Shown here piece by piece: positions 52,501 to 60,060 of a stretch of 64,000 nt of DNA. Position 1 is the stretch's first letter. Each line of letters opens with the position of its first letter. Made by a program: the position numbers and the translations under genes. The notes under the pieces were generated by a model. It saw only the letters and a program-made list of their open reading frames with translations, ran no database searches and was not told the origin of the DNA. The stretch lies in assembly GCA_018648685.1 (NCBI GenBank), contig JABGQT010000123.1:1-64000 (forward strand). The letters run 5' to 3'. Source of the stretch: Anaerolineae bacterium (lineage in GTDB: Bacteria; Chloroflexota; Anaerolineae; Anaerolineales; Villigracilaceae).

Positions 52501-52607
52501 TAAATGGATGCGTCGGTGCTGTATAGCGTACGCGCAACATCATCAGTGCGCAGATCGCCAGATGTGGCGCGCTGGAGTTCGTGGGTGAAGTCGGGGTGTA
52601 GGGACAT
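49458..52607 (-). CDS. FAD-linked and Fe-S oxidoreductase (GlcD-GlcF / YdiJ-like) with two in-frame repeats
   Basis: This 1049-residue fused D-2-hydroxyacid-type dehydrogenase has a FAD_binding_4 domain (about 40-210, LPRGSGSSLAGQAVGD and TMGGVIANNATGAHS). A FAD-oxidase C domain follows (to about 545), then an Fe-S domain (CNGAGVCRK and CLACKGCQSECPSGVD), then a CCG-type Cys-rich half (LHGHCYQKA, IPSGCCGMAGSFGYEEEHY). It probably oxidises lactate, glycolate or a similar acid and passes electrons on. Two inserts (AKARRTPSKNFLKSLRSLRL and HAIRNTHNSSLVTEHSSL) are translated repeats. The ATG at 52607 is chosen over a TTG six codons upstream. Confidence 0.9.
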   Translation of the reverse strand: MSLHPDFTHELQRATSGDLRTDDVARTLYSTDASIYSITPRGVFIPQNQEDLLSAVELGAKYKIPILPRGSGSSLAGQAVGDALILDLSRYLDKIVDIDPEARTATMEPGVILSDLNRAAAKYGLGFGPDPASADRATMGGVIANNATGAHSIRYGMAADHLLAADILLADGSAATLGEVSLERASQIAKDVQDTLSFSLSSFKASANLEATLYAAALHIRAQHADTIRKNWAKVWRNTSGYRLNYLLPWSPSRPPQWEHERYPNLNSSTLNLATLLAGSEGTLAVMQQMTVNLVPLQREKVLVVLPFESVAAAMDAVPEILESQPSAVELLPRILIDLAREVPAYAPMIDFVDNDSSEILVVEYAGQDNAWVRKQAQSLGRNGRTIIDPRQQSSIWKVRKVGLGILSTSTSSTRGVTFIEDCAVPVEKLGDYVRGMEKIFKTYNTTGVFYAHASAGCLHMRPVLNLQSERGRRELREIADAALALVLSLDGAMTGEHGDGLSRSEFLAQTYGNEINDAFRVLKLAADPENLLNPGKIVSPPPMDENLRYGAEYAAQPFTVKPVLNFDAEGGLVNAIENCNGAGVCRKFDGTMCPSFQATREESHSTRGRGNMLRAFISGRNLTAKARRTPSKNFLKSLRSLRLGGSTEEAVANSLDLCLACKGCQSECPSGVDMAKLKYEFFNDYYKRHPRKLRDYLFGYIGIFAKLGAPFGWLVNQILGFRVIGDWAKRVLGVAQERNLPKFAQHAIRNTHNSSLVTEHSSLNTVIYLPDPFTRYFEPEIEQAALTVLRAAGMHVITLPILGAGRTLISKGFLDAAKKHAQKVRDEIEKVDPEGKYPVVGVEPSEIYTLKDEYLSFFPDDNEMKSLAKRSWLVDELMLRKDANGESNVLRIARLIKQMKEQNLLAENTTLPAQSKSAVSIAASAKSEDNKISLHGHCYQKARPPADDGFPVGQEATAEMLRAVGYEVEIIPSGCCGMAGSFGYEEEHYALSMDVGELVLFPAIRQEQSLNGTVSVAAPGTSCREQIADGTNIKAEHPLVLVASLLGD
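50309..50377. repeat. Low-complexity repeat inside the FAD/Fe-S gene
   Basis: GTGTTCAGTGATGAGTGTTC and GTATTACGTATTGCGTGTTG form tandem near-repeats that read in frame as a 20-plus-residue insertion just before VIYLPDPFT. The unit resembles intergenic low-complexity repeats from memory. Confidence 0.6.
50669..50739. repeat. 71-bp inverted repeat inside the FAD/Fe-S gene
   Basis: AACCGCCAAGGCGC (50669-50682) and its exact complement (50726-50739) close a palindromic unit containing CGCAGAGATTTTAAAAAGTT. It keeps the reading frame and encodes the AKARRTPSKNFLKSLRSLRL insert before the 4Fe-4S cysteines. Confidence 0.8.
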
Positions 52608-52679
52608 GCGGCAATTATGGCACAAGTTGCGAGTTAGATTAAGGGTAAAACAAAGATTTTTATGGTATCATCTTCAAAC

Positions 52680-52695
52680 CATACTATAAGGTATG
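52680..52695. promoter_or_regulatory. Candidate operator palindrome of the TetR-linked operon
   Basis: CATAC-TATAAG-GTATG is a 16-bp palindrome 21 bp before the first ATG of the operon. The operon encodes a TetR regulator, so autoregulation is plausible. Confidence 0.4.
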
Positions 52696-52715
52696 TTTTA
52701 TAAAAAGGAGCATTG

Positions 52716-53144
52716 ATGAGCAAGTCTGGCAAAACCCTGGTTTTCGGAGGCATATTGAGTATGCTCGTAGTCCTTTTGCATATCGCTATCATCATTGGCG
52801 GAGCAGATTGGTATCGCTTCTTTGGCGCAGGAGAAGAAATGGCGAGAATGGCAGAGGCAGGGTCATGGCTGCCGGGAATAGTCACTTTTGGTATCGCAAT
52901 TGTCTTTTTTATATGGGGTTTATATGCCTTTTCAGGCGCGGAGCAAATAAAGCCGCTCCCCTTCTTAAGATTGGGACTTGCGCTCATCTCTGGCATATAT
53001 CTTTTAAGAGGGCTGGCGATTATCCCCGCACTTATTTTTGCCCCAAAACTCGTGGATACTTTTGTCTTTTGGAGTTCTTTGGTAAGTCTGATTATTGGGT
53101 TAGCCTACGCAATCGGCGCAAAAGAAAGATGGGCACAAATATAA
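52716..53144 (+). CDS. Small four-helix membrane protein (TetR-linked operon)
   Basis: The 142 residues have four hydrophobic helices (about 9-28, 48-66, 78-99 and 108-128), with WYRFFGAGEEMARMAEAGS as a loop. This resembles DUF3995-type proteins. The ATG has AAGGAG 6-7 nt upstream; a TTG one codon earlier is less likely. It is first in an operon with a DUF6463-like protein, an SRPBCC-like protein and TetR. Confidence 0.75.
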   Translation: MSKSGKTLVFGGILSMLVVLLHIAIIIGGADWYRFFGAGEEMARMAEAGSWLPGIVTFGIAIVFFIWGLYAFSGAEQIKPLPFLRLGLALISGIYLLRGLAIIPALIFAPKLVDTFVFWSSLVSLIIGLAYAIGAKERWAQI

Positions 53145-53155
53145 AGGAGTATACG

Positions 53156-53527
53156 ATGAAGAAACGCTGGATAGGACGCTGGATGATTGGCACAGCAACA
53201 ATTCATACAGTTTTTGCTTTTGTTGTTTACGCTGAAGTTTGGATAAAGATAATATCGGCTGGCATATTTGATACCGTCGGTGTTGATCCAAAAATTGGCG
53301 CGCCCGCTCTCTTTTTGTTGTGGGGGCTTCTGTATTACGTTTTGGGATTCACCATTGACGCTCTTGAGAAAAAAGAATTTACACCGCTACCCAAATCACT
53401 AGGATGGGGACTGTTGTTTAACGGGATAATAGCCGTTGTCCTAATGCCTGAATCTGGTTTTTGGTTATTATTCCCACCGGCAATTGCAGTAATAAGGAGT
53501 AATAGGAGAAAAATTGATGCTACTTGA
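53156..53527 (+). CDS. DUF6463-like membrane protein
   Basis: The 123 residues start MKKRWIGRWMIGTATIHTVF and include PALFLLWGLLYYVLGFTIDA. This pattern matches DUF6463-type small membrane proteins. AAGGAG lies before the ATG at 53156, and a longer out-of-register frame is not used. It overlaps the next gene by 11 nt. Confidence 0.8.
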   Translation: MKKRWIGRWMIGTATIHTVFAFVVYAEVWIKIISAGIFDTVGVDPKIGAPALFLLWGLLYYVLGFTIDALEKKEFTPLPKSLGWGLLFNGIIAVVLMPESGFWLLFPPAIAVIRSNRRKIDAT

Positions 53528-54020
53528 TAAATACATGGAAGATTTTGATTTCAATGAAATTCACCAAATTGAAATCGGCGCTCATCCGGCTGAGATATAC
53601 TCCCTTCTCAAGAAAATAGATTTTACACGATCCCGAATTATCAAAACCCTCTTCAACCTGAGAAGATTACCTAAGGAAATGAGCAACCTTGAAGGCTTTA
53701 TCAAAGTCGGTTTTATGCTTCTTGAAGAGAAAGAGACTGAAGAGATCGTCATCGCCTTTCTGGGCAATAAAGACGGGCTTCACCAAATCACCCACACTGA
53801 ATTTCAGAATTTCACAAAAGAAGGACATGTTTTAGGCGCTTGGAACCTCTTTCTTACAGAATTAGACGAAAAGAAAACATTACTCTCTACAGAAACAAGA
53901 GTTTTTTGCACGGACAATAAAGCGAAATTTCTTTTCTCACTCTATTGGTTTTTCATTGCCCCTTTCAGCGCCTGGATAAGAAGAATTATGCTGAGATCAA
54001 TAAAAGAAGAAGTGGAATAA
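53517..54020 (+). CDS. SRPBCC-like soluble protein with C-terminal anchor
   Basis: The 167 residues have an N-terminal START/SRPBCC-like beginning (HQIEIGAHPAEIYSLLKKID) and a barrel core (IVIAFLGNKDG, SEFQNFT-type). A hydrophobic stretch lies near the C-terminus (FLFSLYWFFIAPFSAWI). GGAG precedes the ATG inside the previous gene. The ligand is unknown. It lies 3 bp before the TetR gene. Confidence 0.7.
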   Translation: MLLDKYMEDFDFNEIHQIEIGAHPAEIYSLLKKIDFTRSRIIKTLFNLRRLPKEMSNLEGFIKVGFMLLEEKETEEIVIAFLGNKDGLHQITHTEFQNFTKEGHVLGAWNLFLTELDEKKTLLSTETRVFCTDNKAKFLFSLYWFFIAPFSAWIRRIMLRSIKEEVE

Positions 54021-54023
54021 GAA

Positions 54024-54569
54024 ATGGCACGCAAAAAGAAAAGAGATTGGTTCATAGCCAGCACTCATATTCTGGACAAAACAGGACATAACGGACTAAC
54101 TATTGACGCACTCACCACAGAATTAAGCGTTACCAAAGGTTCTTTCTATCATCACTTCAAAAATTATCAAGAATTCAAAGTGGCTTTGCTGTACTTCTTT
54201 GAAGAGGAGGGAACCCTCGATATTATTATCCAAACGGAAGAAGAGGAAAACCCTAGAAAAAAATTACGCCGCCTAATGAATATTGTAGTAAAAGAAGTAG
54301 AACGTTACCCACCTAAAGTTGAAGTCGCTATGCGCATCTGGGCATTAGAAGATAAAGATGCCCACAACTTAATGGCACGCGTAGATAAACGTCGCATAGA
54401 CTATGTAGAAAGTTTATGTCAGGAAATCGTCACCGACCAAACCCAAGCCCATCTCATGGCAGAAATGATGTATACCATCCTCGTAGGAAGCGAACACACA
54501 ACCCCTCCCTTGTCACAGACCCGATTACGAGTATTATTTGATGAGTTTACAAGACTTTATCAGATATAA
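54024..54569 (+). CDS. TetR/AcrR-family transcriptional regulator
   Basis: The 181 residues have the TetR N-terminal HTH (LTIDALTTELSVTKGSFYHHFKNYQEF, about residues 25-52) and a ligand-binding C-terminal domain (VAMRIWALEDKDAHNLMARVD). It ends the operon with the membrane and SRPBCC-like proteins and probably controls it. The FAD oxidoreductase gene follows 13 bp later with its own ribosome binding site. Confidence 0.92.
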   Translation: MARKKKRDWFIASTHILDKTGHNGLTIDALTTELSVTKGSFYHHFKNYQEFKVALLYFFEEEGTLDIIIQTEEEENPRKKLRRLMNIVVKEVERYPPKVEVAMRIWALEDKDAHNLMARVDKRRIDYVESLCQEIVTDQTQAHLMAEMMYTILVGSEHTTPPLSQTRLRVLFDEFTRLYQI

Positions 54570-54582
54570 ACAAGGAGAAAAC

Positions 54583-55752
54583 ATGAGCAACACAGCAGAT
54601 GTCATCATCATCGGTGGGGGTATTCACGGCGCGAGCTTAGCCTTCCATTTGGGGCAGCGCGGGCTAAAAACCCTTGTACTCGAAAAGAACGTTCTTGCAT
54701 CTGGCGCAACAGGTCGCTCAAGTGGAATGGTACGCATGCACTATGATCTTGAACCTGAATCTCGTTTGGCGTGGAAATCCTTTCGCTATTTCCGAAACTG
54801 GAAAGAGGTCGTTGGCGGCGACTGCGGCTTTACCCGCACGGGCTTTATCCAACTCGTCCCCGAAAAAGACGAAGCTGCCATGTGCGATAACGTGCTAATG
54901 CACCAAAAGATCGGCATTCCAGCACTATTGATAAAGCCAGATGATGTTAAACGCCTTGCGCCCCACTTTCAAACGGATGACTTTACCCTCGCCGCCTATG
55001 AACCCGAATCTGGATACGCCGACCCTAACGCGGCTGCTACATCCCTAATGGATGCCGCAAAAAGGCTCGGTGCCCGCCTGATACAGGATTGTGTCGTAAC
55101 TGAAATTCAACTTGCTTCCGGTAAAGTGACCGGAGTCTCGACGAGTCAAGGCGATTTTTCCGCGCCCGTCGTTGTCAACGCAGCAGGTTCCTGGGCGCAA
55201 CCAGTGGCGGCAATGGCCGGAGTGAAACTTCCCATCACCACCTGGCGCCACGACGTGATGTACGTCCGCAACCCGCAATCCGTCCCTGAGCATTCGCTCG
55301 CTGTCATAGACAATGTCCGCTCAATGTATTTCCGTCCCGAAACCGGTGGGCTGACCCTGGTCGGGTTGGAAGACGATAATCCCCTCGGCGAATCTCCCGA
55401 TGGCTACACCGACCGCGCCCAACCGGGATTTGTAGAACGCGCCATCGACCGCATCTGCGAACGCATCCCCGTCATGGAAGAAGGTGATCTGCACTCCGAC
55501 AACGGCGGCTACGACGGCATCTCGGAAGATCAGCGCGCCGTACTCGGTCAGATCGGGCCGGAAGGTTTCTACGCCCAATGCGGATTTAGCGGAACAGGTT
55601 TCAAAATCGCACCCGCCGTCGGGCTTTGCATGGCAGAGCTGATCGTAGATGGAGAAGCCAAAACTGTTGACATTAGTCCCTTCGACCCAAATCGCTTCGC
55701 ACGCGGGGAGTTGCTAGAGGGTGAGAATGCATATGATGATATTTGGCATTAA
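54583..55752 (+). CDS. FAD-dependent oxidoreductase of the DAO (glycine/sarcosine oxidase-like) family
   Basis: The 389 residues begin with a Rossmann FAD motif VIIIGGGIHGASLAFHLGQRG. GATGRSSGMVRMHYDLEPE, VVNAAGSWAQPVAAMAGVKLP and a C-terminal GFSGTGFKIAPAVGLCMAEL follow, all typical of DAO enzymes acting on secondary or tertiary amines. The substrate is not known. The ATG at 54583 has AAGGAG 6 nt upstream. Confidence 0.92.
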   Translation: MSNTADVIIIGGGIHGASLAFHLGQRGLKTLVLEKNVLASGATGRSSGMVRMHYDLEPESRLAWKSFRYFRNWKEVVGGDCGFTRTGFIQLVPEKDEAAMCDNVLMHQKIGIPALLIKPDDVKRLAPHFQTDDFTLAAYEPESGYADPNAAATSLMDAAKRLGARLIQDCVVTEIQLASGKVTGVSTSQGDFSAPVVVNAAGSWAQPVAAMAGVKLPITTWRHDVMYVRNPQSVPEHSLAVIDNVRSMYFRPETGGLTLVGLEDDNPLGESPDGYTDRAQPGFVERAIDRICERIPVMEEGDLHSDNGGYDGISEDQRAVLGQIGPEGFYAQCGFSGTGFKIAPAVGLCMAELIVDGEAKTVDISPFDPNRFARGELLEGENAYDDIWH

Positions 55753-55812
55753 AGAGCGCAAAAAACGCTTTCAATCTAGCTCGTAATCTTTTACCTAGTT
55801 AGCAAAAAATTA

Positions 55813-55841
55813 TTGAAACGGCGACTTTTTTACTGTATAGT
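55813..55841 (+). promoter_or_regulatory. Promoter of the four-repeat surface protein
   Basis: TTGAAA (55813-55818), 17-bp spacer and TATAGT (55836-55841). The 5' leader would be about 140 nt. Confidence 0.7.
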
Positions 55842-55990
55842 GGAAATACGAATTTCACCCTGTAGTTGCCACAACGCCAATCCATAATGCTCTTCTATAC
55901 CCTAAGCTATAGATATCCTGGCTCCCTTCATTTTTAAAATGGCAGGCTTTTACTTTAGGGTTTCAGTTTTCTGGTAAAGGAGAGCATACT

Positions 55991-56908
55991 ATGAATAAAC
56001 GCTCGCAAAAAAAACCCTTTTTTACAACTCTTCCTGGCCTTCTAACTGGTTGCGCAGCCATAATTACAGCAATTGGAGGGTTAGGAGGGCTTATATTAGC
56101 TCTCTATTCCACTGGTATATTGCCTCTTGAAACACCTGCTCCTGGAGGTGAGCTACTGATCGTAGGAACTATTGCTCCACCTGAGGAAGAAGAAATACTC
56201 CCTATTGAAGAAACTGAAGGTGAGGAAGTTCCTAGCACAGATGCTATTCCAACGGAGGAAGAAGCACCCTTGAACGAAGAGCCTCCGCCATCCGAAGAAG
56301 AACCTCCTTTACCTCCAGCACAGCCAGCCAGTGATCCATTCAAGATTGTTGGTATGGCCATTGCAGCTTCAGATGATCATATCTATATTTGGTATGCAAA
56401 CGGAACAGTTAGATCTGGAGCCAGTGCAAATTTAATCGAATATAGGGAACCTTATAGCTACACCCTACCACCCGGAAAATCACCAACTGACATTGTTGGA
56501 GCAGGAATTTCTTCAAGCGATATCGTTTTCATCTGGTATAACGATGGAACCGTAAGCCAAGGATCTTCTTTTGACTTAGACAGTTACAGTTCGCCATATA
56601 ATTACGCCACACCGCCCGGAAAATCACCAACGGACATAGTCGGAATGAGCATTGCCCCTGACGATGTCGTTTTTGTCTGGTATAGCGATGGAACAGTAAG
56701 TGCTGGGTCAAGCGCAGATTTGGATTCAAGGCGAGATACCTACGTTTACTCAACCGCAATAGGCTTGTCCCCTAATAGCATAGAAGGTATGGCAATAGCA
56801 AAATCAAGCAGCATAGTATTCGCTTGGTACGATAATTACACAGTAAGCCAAGGGACCAGTACTGATTTAGAAAACTACGTAAAACCATATTCATATATTT
56901 CACCGTAG
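55991..56908 (+). CDS. Membrane-anchored protein with four ~46-residue repeats
   Basis: The 305 residues have an anchor helix (about 12-38), an acidic Pro/Glu-rich linker (residues 45-110) and four repeats beginning IVGMAIAASDDHIYIWYANG, IVGAGISSSDIVFIWYNDG, IVGMSIAPDDVVFVWYSDG and IEGMAIAKSSSIVFAWYDN. Each repeat ends PYSYTLPPGKSPTD-like. The pattern resembles beta-propeller blades of lectin-like proteins. It is probably displayed outside the membrane. AAAGGAG lies before the ATG. Confidence 0.72.
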   Translation: MNKRSQKKPFFTTLPGLLTGCAAIITAIGGLGGLILALYSTGILPLETPAPGGELLIVGTIAPPEEEEILPIEETEGEEVPSTDAIPTEEEAPLNEEPPPSEEEPPLPPAQPASDPFKIVGMAIAASDDHIYIWYANGTVRSGASANLIEYREPYSYTLPPGKSPTDIVGAGISSSDIVFIWYNDGTVSQGSSFDLDSYSSPYNYATPPGKSPTDIVGMSIAPDDVVFVWYSDGTVSAGSSADLDSRRDTYVYSTAIGLSPNSIEGMAIAKSSSIVFAWYDNYTVSQGTSTDLENYVKPYSYISP

Positions 56909-56933
56909 AAAAAGTCAATAACTATATAGACAC

Positions 56934-56970
56934 AAACACATCCTGTTTCCATTCAACAAGATGTGTTTTT
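56934..56970 (+). terminator. Terminator after the repeat protein
   Basis: AAACACATC (56934-56942) pairs with GATGTGTTT (56960-56968), followed by TT. Confidence 0.75.
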
Positions 56971-57005
56971 AAGTATCTGAGCATAAGATTTGACCTCACA
57001 GAAAA

Positions 57006-57034
57006 TTGAATTGAATATCACTTTTTCGTATAAT
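57006..57034 (+). promoter_or_regulatory. Promoter of the lipoprotein hydrolase gene
   Basis: TTGAAT (57006-57011), 17-bp spacer and TATAAT (57029-57034) lie 54 bp before the ATG. Confidence 0.75.
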
Positions 57035-57088
57035 TGATTGCATAAGACTTTTTGGTCTTGGAAACTCAATTCATATTAGGAGACAAAG

Positions 57089-58000
57089 ATGAAGAAGAAA
57101 TTTGCTTTCACCACTGTCCTTTTATTCGCTTTCTTTCTCGCATCCTGTGGGGGCAGTCCACCACCTACCGAAGCCCCGCCACCAGACGCACCTCCGCCCC
57201 CTGCAGAGGAAGCGCCTACCGTACCACCTGAAGAACCCACAGCAGAACCAGAACCAACTGCTCTTCCCGAGCCTGACTTTGACCCGCAGCCACCCGATGG
57301 TCAGCGCGTAGAATTTGAAGCTTCGGATGGAACAGCTTTAGTTGGTTATTATTACCCAGCTTCTATTCCCAATGCCCCAGTCGTTGTTCTCATGCACTGG
57401 GCTGGTGGTGACCAGAACGACTGGATCAAAAACGGGATGATCGACTGGCTCCAGAATCGCGGAACAACGCATGGCGTCAATTCGCCATCTCGACAAAGTG
57501 TCATTTATCCGCCAATGCCAGAAGGGGCATCTTTTGCAGTTTTCACTTTCGATTTTCGTGAATTTGGTGAAAGCGGTGGCTCCTTCAATCAAGCAGGCGG
57601 ATTGTTAGATGCTCAAGCCGCGTATGAGAAAGCAAAAATGCTCGAAGGCATAGACCCAACCCGCATGGCGGGAGTTGGTTCTAGCATCGGCGCGGACGGC
57701 GTTGTAGATGGTTGTGCTGAAGGATGCCTCGGCGCGCTTTCTCTCTCCCCGGGTAGTTATTTAACAGTTCCCTATACAGATGCAGTCAAAACACTAGATG
57801 ACGCGGGCAAACCAGTCAACTGCGTTGCTTCTGAAGGGGATACGACTTCTGCAAACACCTGCAAAGAGGCCGCAGGAGAAAATTACCAGAGTTTCGTTTA
57901 CCCTGGCAACGAGCATGGCGACGAATATTATCAAAATCCACCTGAAGGTTTTGGTCAGATGATCTTCGATTGGCTGGCATTGGTCTTTGAGATGCTCTAA
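57089..58000 (+). CDS. Lipoprotein alpha/beta-hydrolase
   Basis: The 303 residues start with a lipoprotein signal (LASCGG lipobox, Cys at about 20). A Pro/Glu-rich linker follows, then an alpha/beta-hydrolase domain. The oxyanion region is VVLMHWAGGDQNDW, the nucleophile elbow GVGSSIGADG (GxSxG) and the His probably EHGDEYY near the end. It is anchored to the outside of the membrane. Substrate unknown. Confidence 0.85.
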   Translation: MKKKFAFTTVLLFAFFLASCGGSPPPTEAPPPDAPPPPAEEAPTVPPEEPTAEPEPTALPEPDFDPQPPDGQRVEFEASDGTALVGYYYPASIPNAPVVVLMHWAGGDQNDWIKNGMIDWLQNRGTTHGVNSPSRQSVIYPPMPEGASFAVFTFDFREFGESGGSFNQAGGLLDAQAAYEKAKMLEGIDPTRMAGVGSSIGADGVVDGCAEGCLGALSLSPGSYLTVPYTDAVKTLDDAGKPVNCVASEGDTTSANTCKEAAGENYQSFVYPGNEHGDEYYQNPPEGFGQMIFDWLALVFEML

Positions 58001-58011
58001 AAGGCAAAACC

Positions 58012-58046
58012 CCGATCTTCAAGGCGCAATGCGCCTTGAAGATCGG
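58012..58046 (+). terminator. Hairpin after the lipoprotein hydrolase
   Basis: A perfect 16-bp stem (CCGATCTTCAAGGCGC, 58012-58027 with 58031-58046) has an AAT loop. No direct U-run follows; a T-stretch is about 15 nt further on. Confidence 0.65.
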
Positions 58047-58140
58047 CTTGTTGAAGAAATGTGTTTTTTCAGTAGATGTTCACAAAGGGGAGCAAGCCAA
58101 AAACAGGTGCGTTCCGCATATCATCCAAAGGTCATAGTGT

Positions 58141-58170
58141 TTACAAATGGCAAAATCCAAATGCTATAAT
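58141..58170 (+). promoter_or_regulatory. Possible promoter of the histidine kinase gene
   Basis: A good -10 TATAAT (58165-58170) has a weak -35 TTACAA (58141-58146) at 18 bp. The ATG is at 58206. Confidence 0.45.
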
Positions 58171-58205
58171 CGGGAAAAATATCCACCCGCAGACGAGGAG
58201 CAAAT

Positions 58206-59372
58206 ATGACCACTCGCCGAGCACCTACCAGAATTATTCCGCGTGCTTTTCCTGGCATCACAGCAAGTGAAACGACCGAACTGATCACCAACAGTCAGGT
58301 TCATGCCTACGCGCCAGGCACCGCACTCTGCAAAGAAAATGTTATTGAAGACACTTTTTATATCATTCTCGAAGGCGAAGCAGAAGTCACAAAAGTTATC
58401 AATCGCAAAGAAGTTCGTTTGTTAAAAACACTGCTTTCTGGTGATTTCTTTGGCGAAATGGCACTCATCCATAACGCGCCGCGTGCTGCCACTGTCACGG
58501 CAAAAACACACCTTGTTGCCCTTGAACTAAACAAAGACGCTTTTGACCGCGTCTTAAAAAACAGCAGCACAATGGCAATGACAATGGTGCGAGAGATCAG
58601 CAATCGCCTGCGCACAAATGACGAAATGGCGGTTGAAGACCTGCGTCTGCGCGCCAGCGAACTGGCAGAGGCATATCAACAATTAGCAGAGCAAGAACTT
58701 ACGCGGCGCGAATTTTTGACCAATATCGCGCACGAATTACGCACGCCACTCATGGCTGCGGGCGGTTTCTTGCAAGCGCTCCAAAAAGGGATGATCCCCA
58801 AAAAAGAAACAGAAAAAACAATAGATACGGTTGCTCGCAATGTTCACCGCATCACAACTTTGGTTAACGACATTCTCTTTTTACAAGAGATGGATCTCGT
58901 TTTGCCTGATTTTCAACCTATTAATCTTGAAAAACTGGCAGGCAAAGTCATTAAAGAACATCGAAAAAGAGCAAAAGCTCGCGGCGTTAAACTGCATCTG
59001 GATGCCGAGCGTCGTCTTCCAACTATTTCTGGGGATGCAGTATCTCTTGAACGCGCACTTTCAGGGCTGGTAGATAATGCGATCAAATTTTCTCCGCGTG
59101 GTGGGGATGTGGACATTCGGATTCGCTCTCAACTTGGGCTTGTTTCCCTTTCCGTACAGGATCACGGCATCGGCATCTCAGCGATAGACCAACCCCGCAT
59201 CTTTGACAGATTCCACCATCTCGAAGAAAAGGATGGCGCTCTCTTCGAAGGGATCGGTCTTGGTCTCTCCATAACGCAGCAAGTTATCAAACAGCATGAC
59301 GGAGAGTTAGAAGTTGAAAGCCAGGAAGGGGTTGGGAGTGTATTTACGATGAAGTTGAAGGTTGCAAGTTGA
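58206..59372 (+). CDS. Soluble sensor histidine kinase with cyclic-nucleotide-binding-like domain
   Basis: The 388 residues have an N-terminal cNMP-binding-like domain (IILEGEAEVTKVINRKEVRL, GDFFGEMALIHNAPRAATV with the FGE...RA(A/S) phosphate cassette). The HisKA domain has phospho-His in NIAHELRTPLMAAGG. The HATPase domain shows DNAIKFSPRGG, DHGIGIS and FEGIGLGLSIT. No transmembrane segment is present, so it is cytoplasmic. No response regulator is adjacent. Confidence 0.92.
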   Translation: MTTRRAPTRIIPRAFPGITASETTELITNSQVHAYAPGTALCKENVIEDTFYIILEGEAEVTKVINRKEVRLLKTLLSGDFFGEMALIHNAPRAATVTAKTHLVALELNKDAFDRVLKNSSTMAMTMVREISNRLRTNDEMAVEDLRLRASELAEAYQQLAEQELTRREFLTNIAHELRTPLMAAGGFLQALQKGMIPKKETEKTIDTVARNVHRITTLVNDILFLQEMDLVLPDFQPINLEKLAGKVIKEHRKRAKARGVKLHLDAERRLPTISGDAVSLERALSGLVDNAIKFSPRGGDVDIRIRSQLGLVSLSVQDHGIGISAIDQPRIFDRFHHLEEKDGALFEGIGLGLSITQQVIKQHDGELEVESQEGVGSVFTMKLKVAS

Positions 59373-59409
59373 AGGCTTGAAAATTGAAAGCTATACATTA
59401 GCAAAACCC

Positions 59410-59432
59410 GATGTGCAACGCACATCTTTTTT
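59410..59432 (+). terminator. Terminator after the histidine kinase gene
   Basis: GATGTGC and GCACATC with an AAC loop are followed by six Ts. Confidence 0.85.
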
Positions 59433-59463
59433 GGTGGTCGGCCTAAGTACGTGATGCGCTCTC

Positions 59464-59516
59464 GCTGGATTTGCAATCCAGCGATTTCCTAAAGTAAACG
59501 GGGATTGCAAATCCCC
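59464..59516. repeat. Paired palindromes CGCTGGATT and GGGGATT type
   Basis: CGCTGGATT-TGC-AATCCAGCG (59464-59484) and GGGGATTGCAAATCCCC (59500-59516) form two perfect hairpins. Both share an ATT-GCAA core, as in intergenic repeat units. They lie between convergent genes. Confidence 0.6.
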
Positions 59517-59557
59517 TTATAGCGCTTCTTATCATTTTCAGAGAACCACTCCCTTAT

Positions 59558-60058
59558 TTATTCTCCAAAACAAACTGTGAGCTTATCGTTTTCGTCATAA
59601 AATGAACGTGCAGAAAAGGGAGGGCTGCTCATATCCATATTGCAGATTCTTTCCAGCAAAATCGCAACATCTTCTACAAGGGGATATTGATCTAGCTCAT
59701 CAAAAGGAATCCATTCAAGGCTTCCTTCTGCTGATGGGCGAGGCTTTCCATTTTCACATTTCCCCGTAAAAACATAGACACAGATTCCCATAGTTGGCTC
59801 AACATCTACTTGCAACGTGCCAACTAAACGCAAATCCGCAGACAGTCCTGTTTCTTCATCCAATTCACGTTTTGCAGAAGAGAGCACATCTTCACCGCGC
59901 TCAACATGTCCACCAACGCCATTATATTTATTTGCCCAAATTCGCTTGGTGGATGCACCTTTGAGCAACAAAACGGAATCGCCACGCGTGAGAAAAATCA
60001 ACGTACGCGGGATACATGTATAACGTTCTTTGGATACTCCTTGTTCACTAGCAGGCAT
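59558..60058 (-). CDS. NUDIX hydrolase
   Basis: The 166 residues contain a full Nudix box GGHVERGEDVLSSAKRELDEETGL (GX5EX7REUXEEXGU). It would hydrolyse a nucleoside diphosphate linked to another group. Substrate unknown. The stop of the upstream SGNH gene (60061) is 2 bp away, so the two are coupled. Its start is next to that stop. Confidence 0.9.
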   Translation of the reverse strand: MPASEQGVSKERYTCIPRTLIFLTRGDSVLLLKGASTKRIWANKYNGVGGHVERGEDVLSSAKRELDEETGLSADLRLVGTLQVDVEPTMGICVYVFTGKCENGKPRPSAEGSLEWIPFDELDQYPLVEDVAILLERICNMDMSSPPFSARSFYDENDKLTVCFGE

Positions 60059-60060
60059 AT

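Noticed and set aside
52808..53155. Upstream part of a 239-residue frame ahead of the DUF6463-like protein
   Set aside because: It overlaps the preceding membrane protein gene in another frame. AAGGAG and the family start point to the ATG at 53156.
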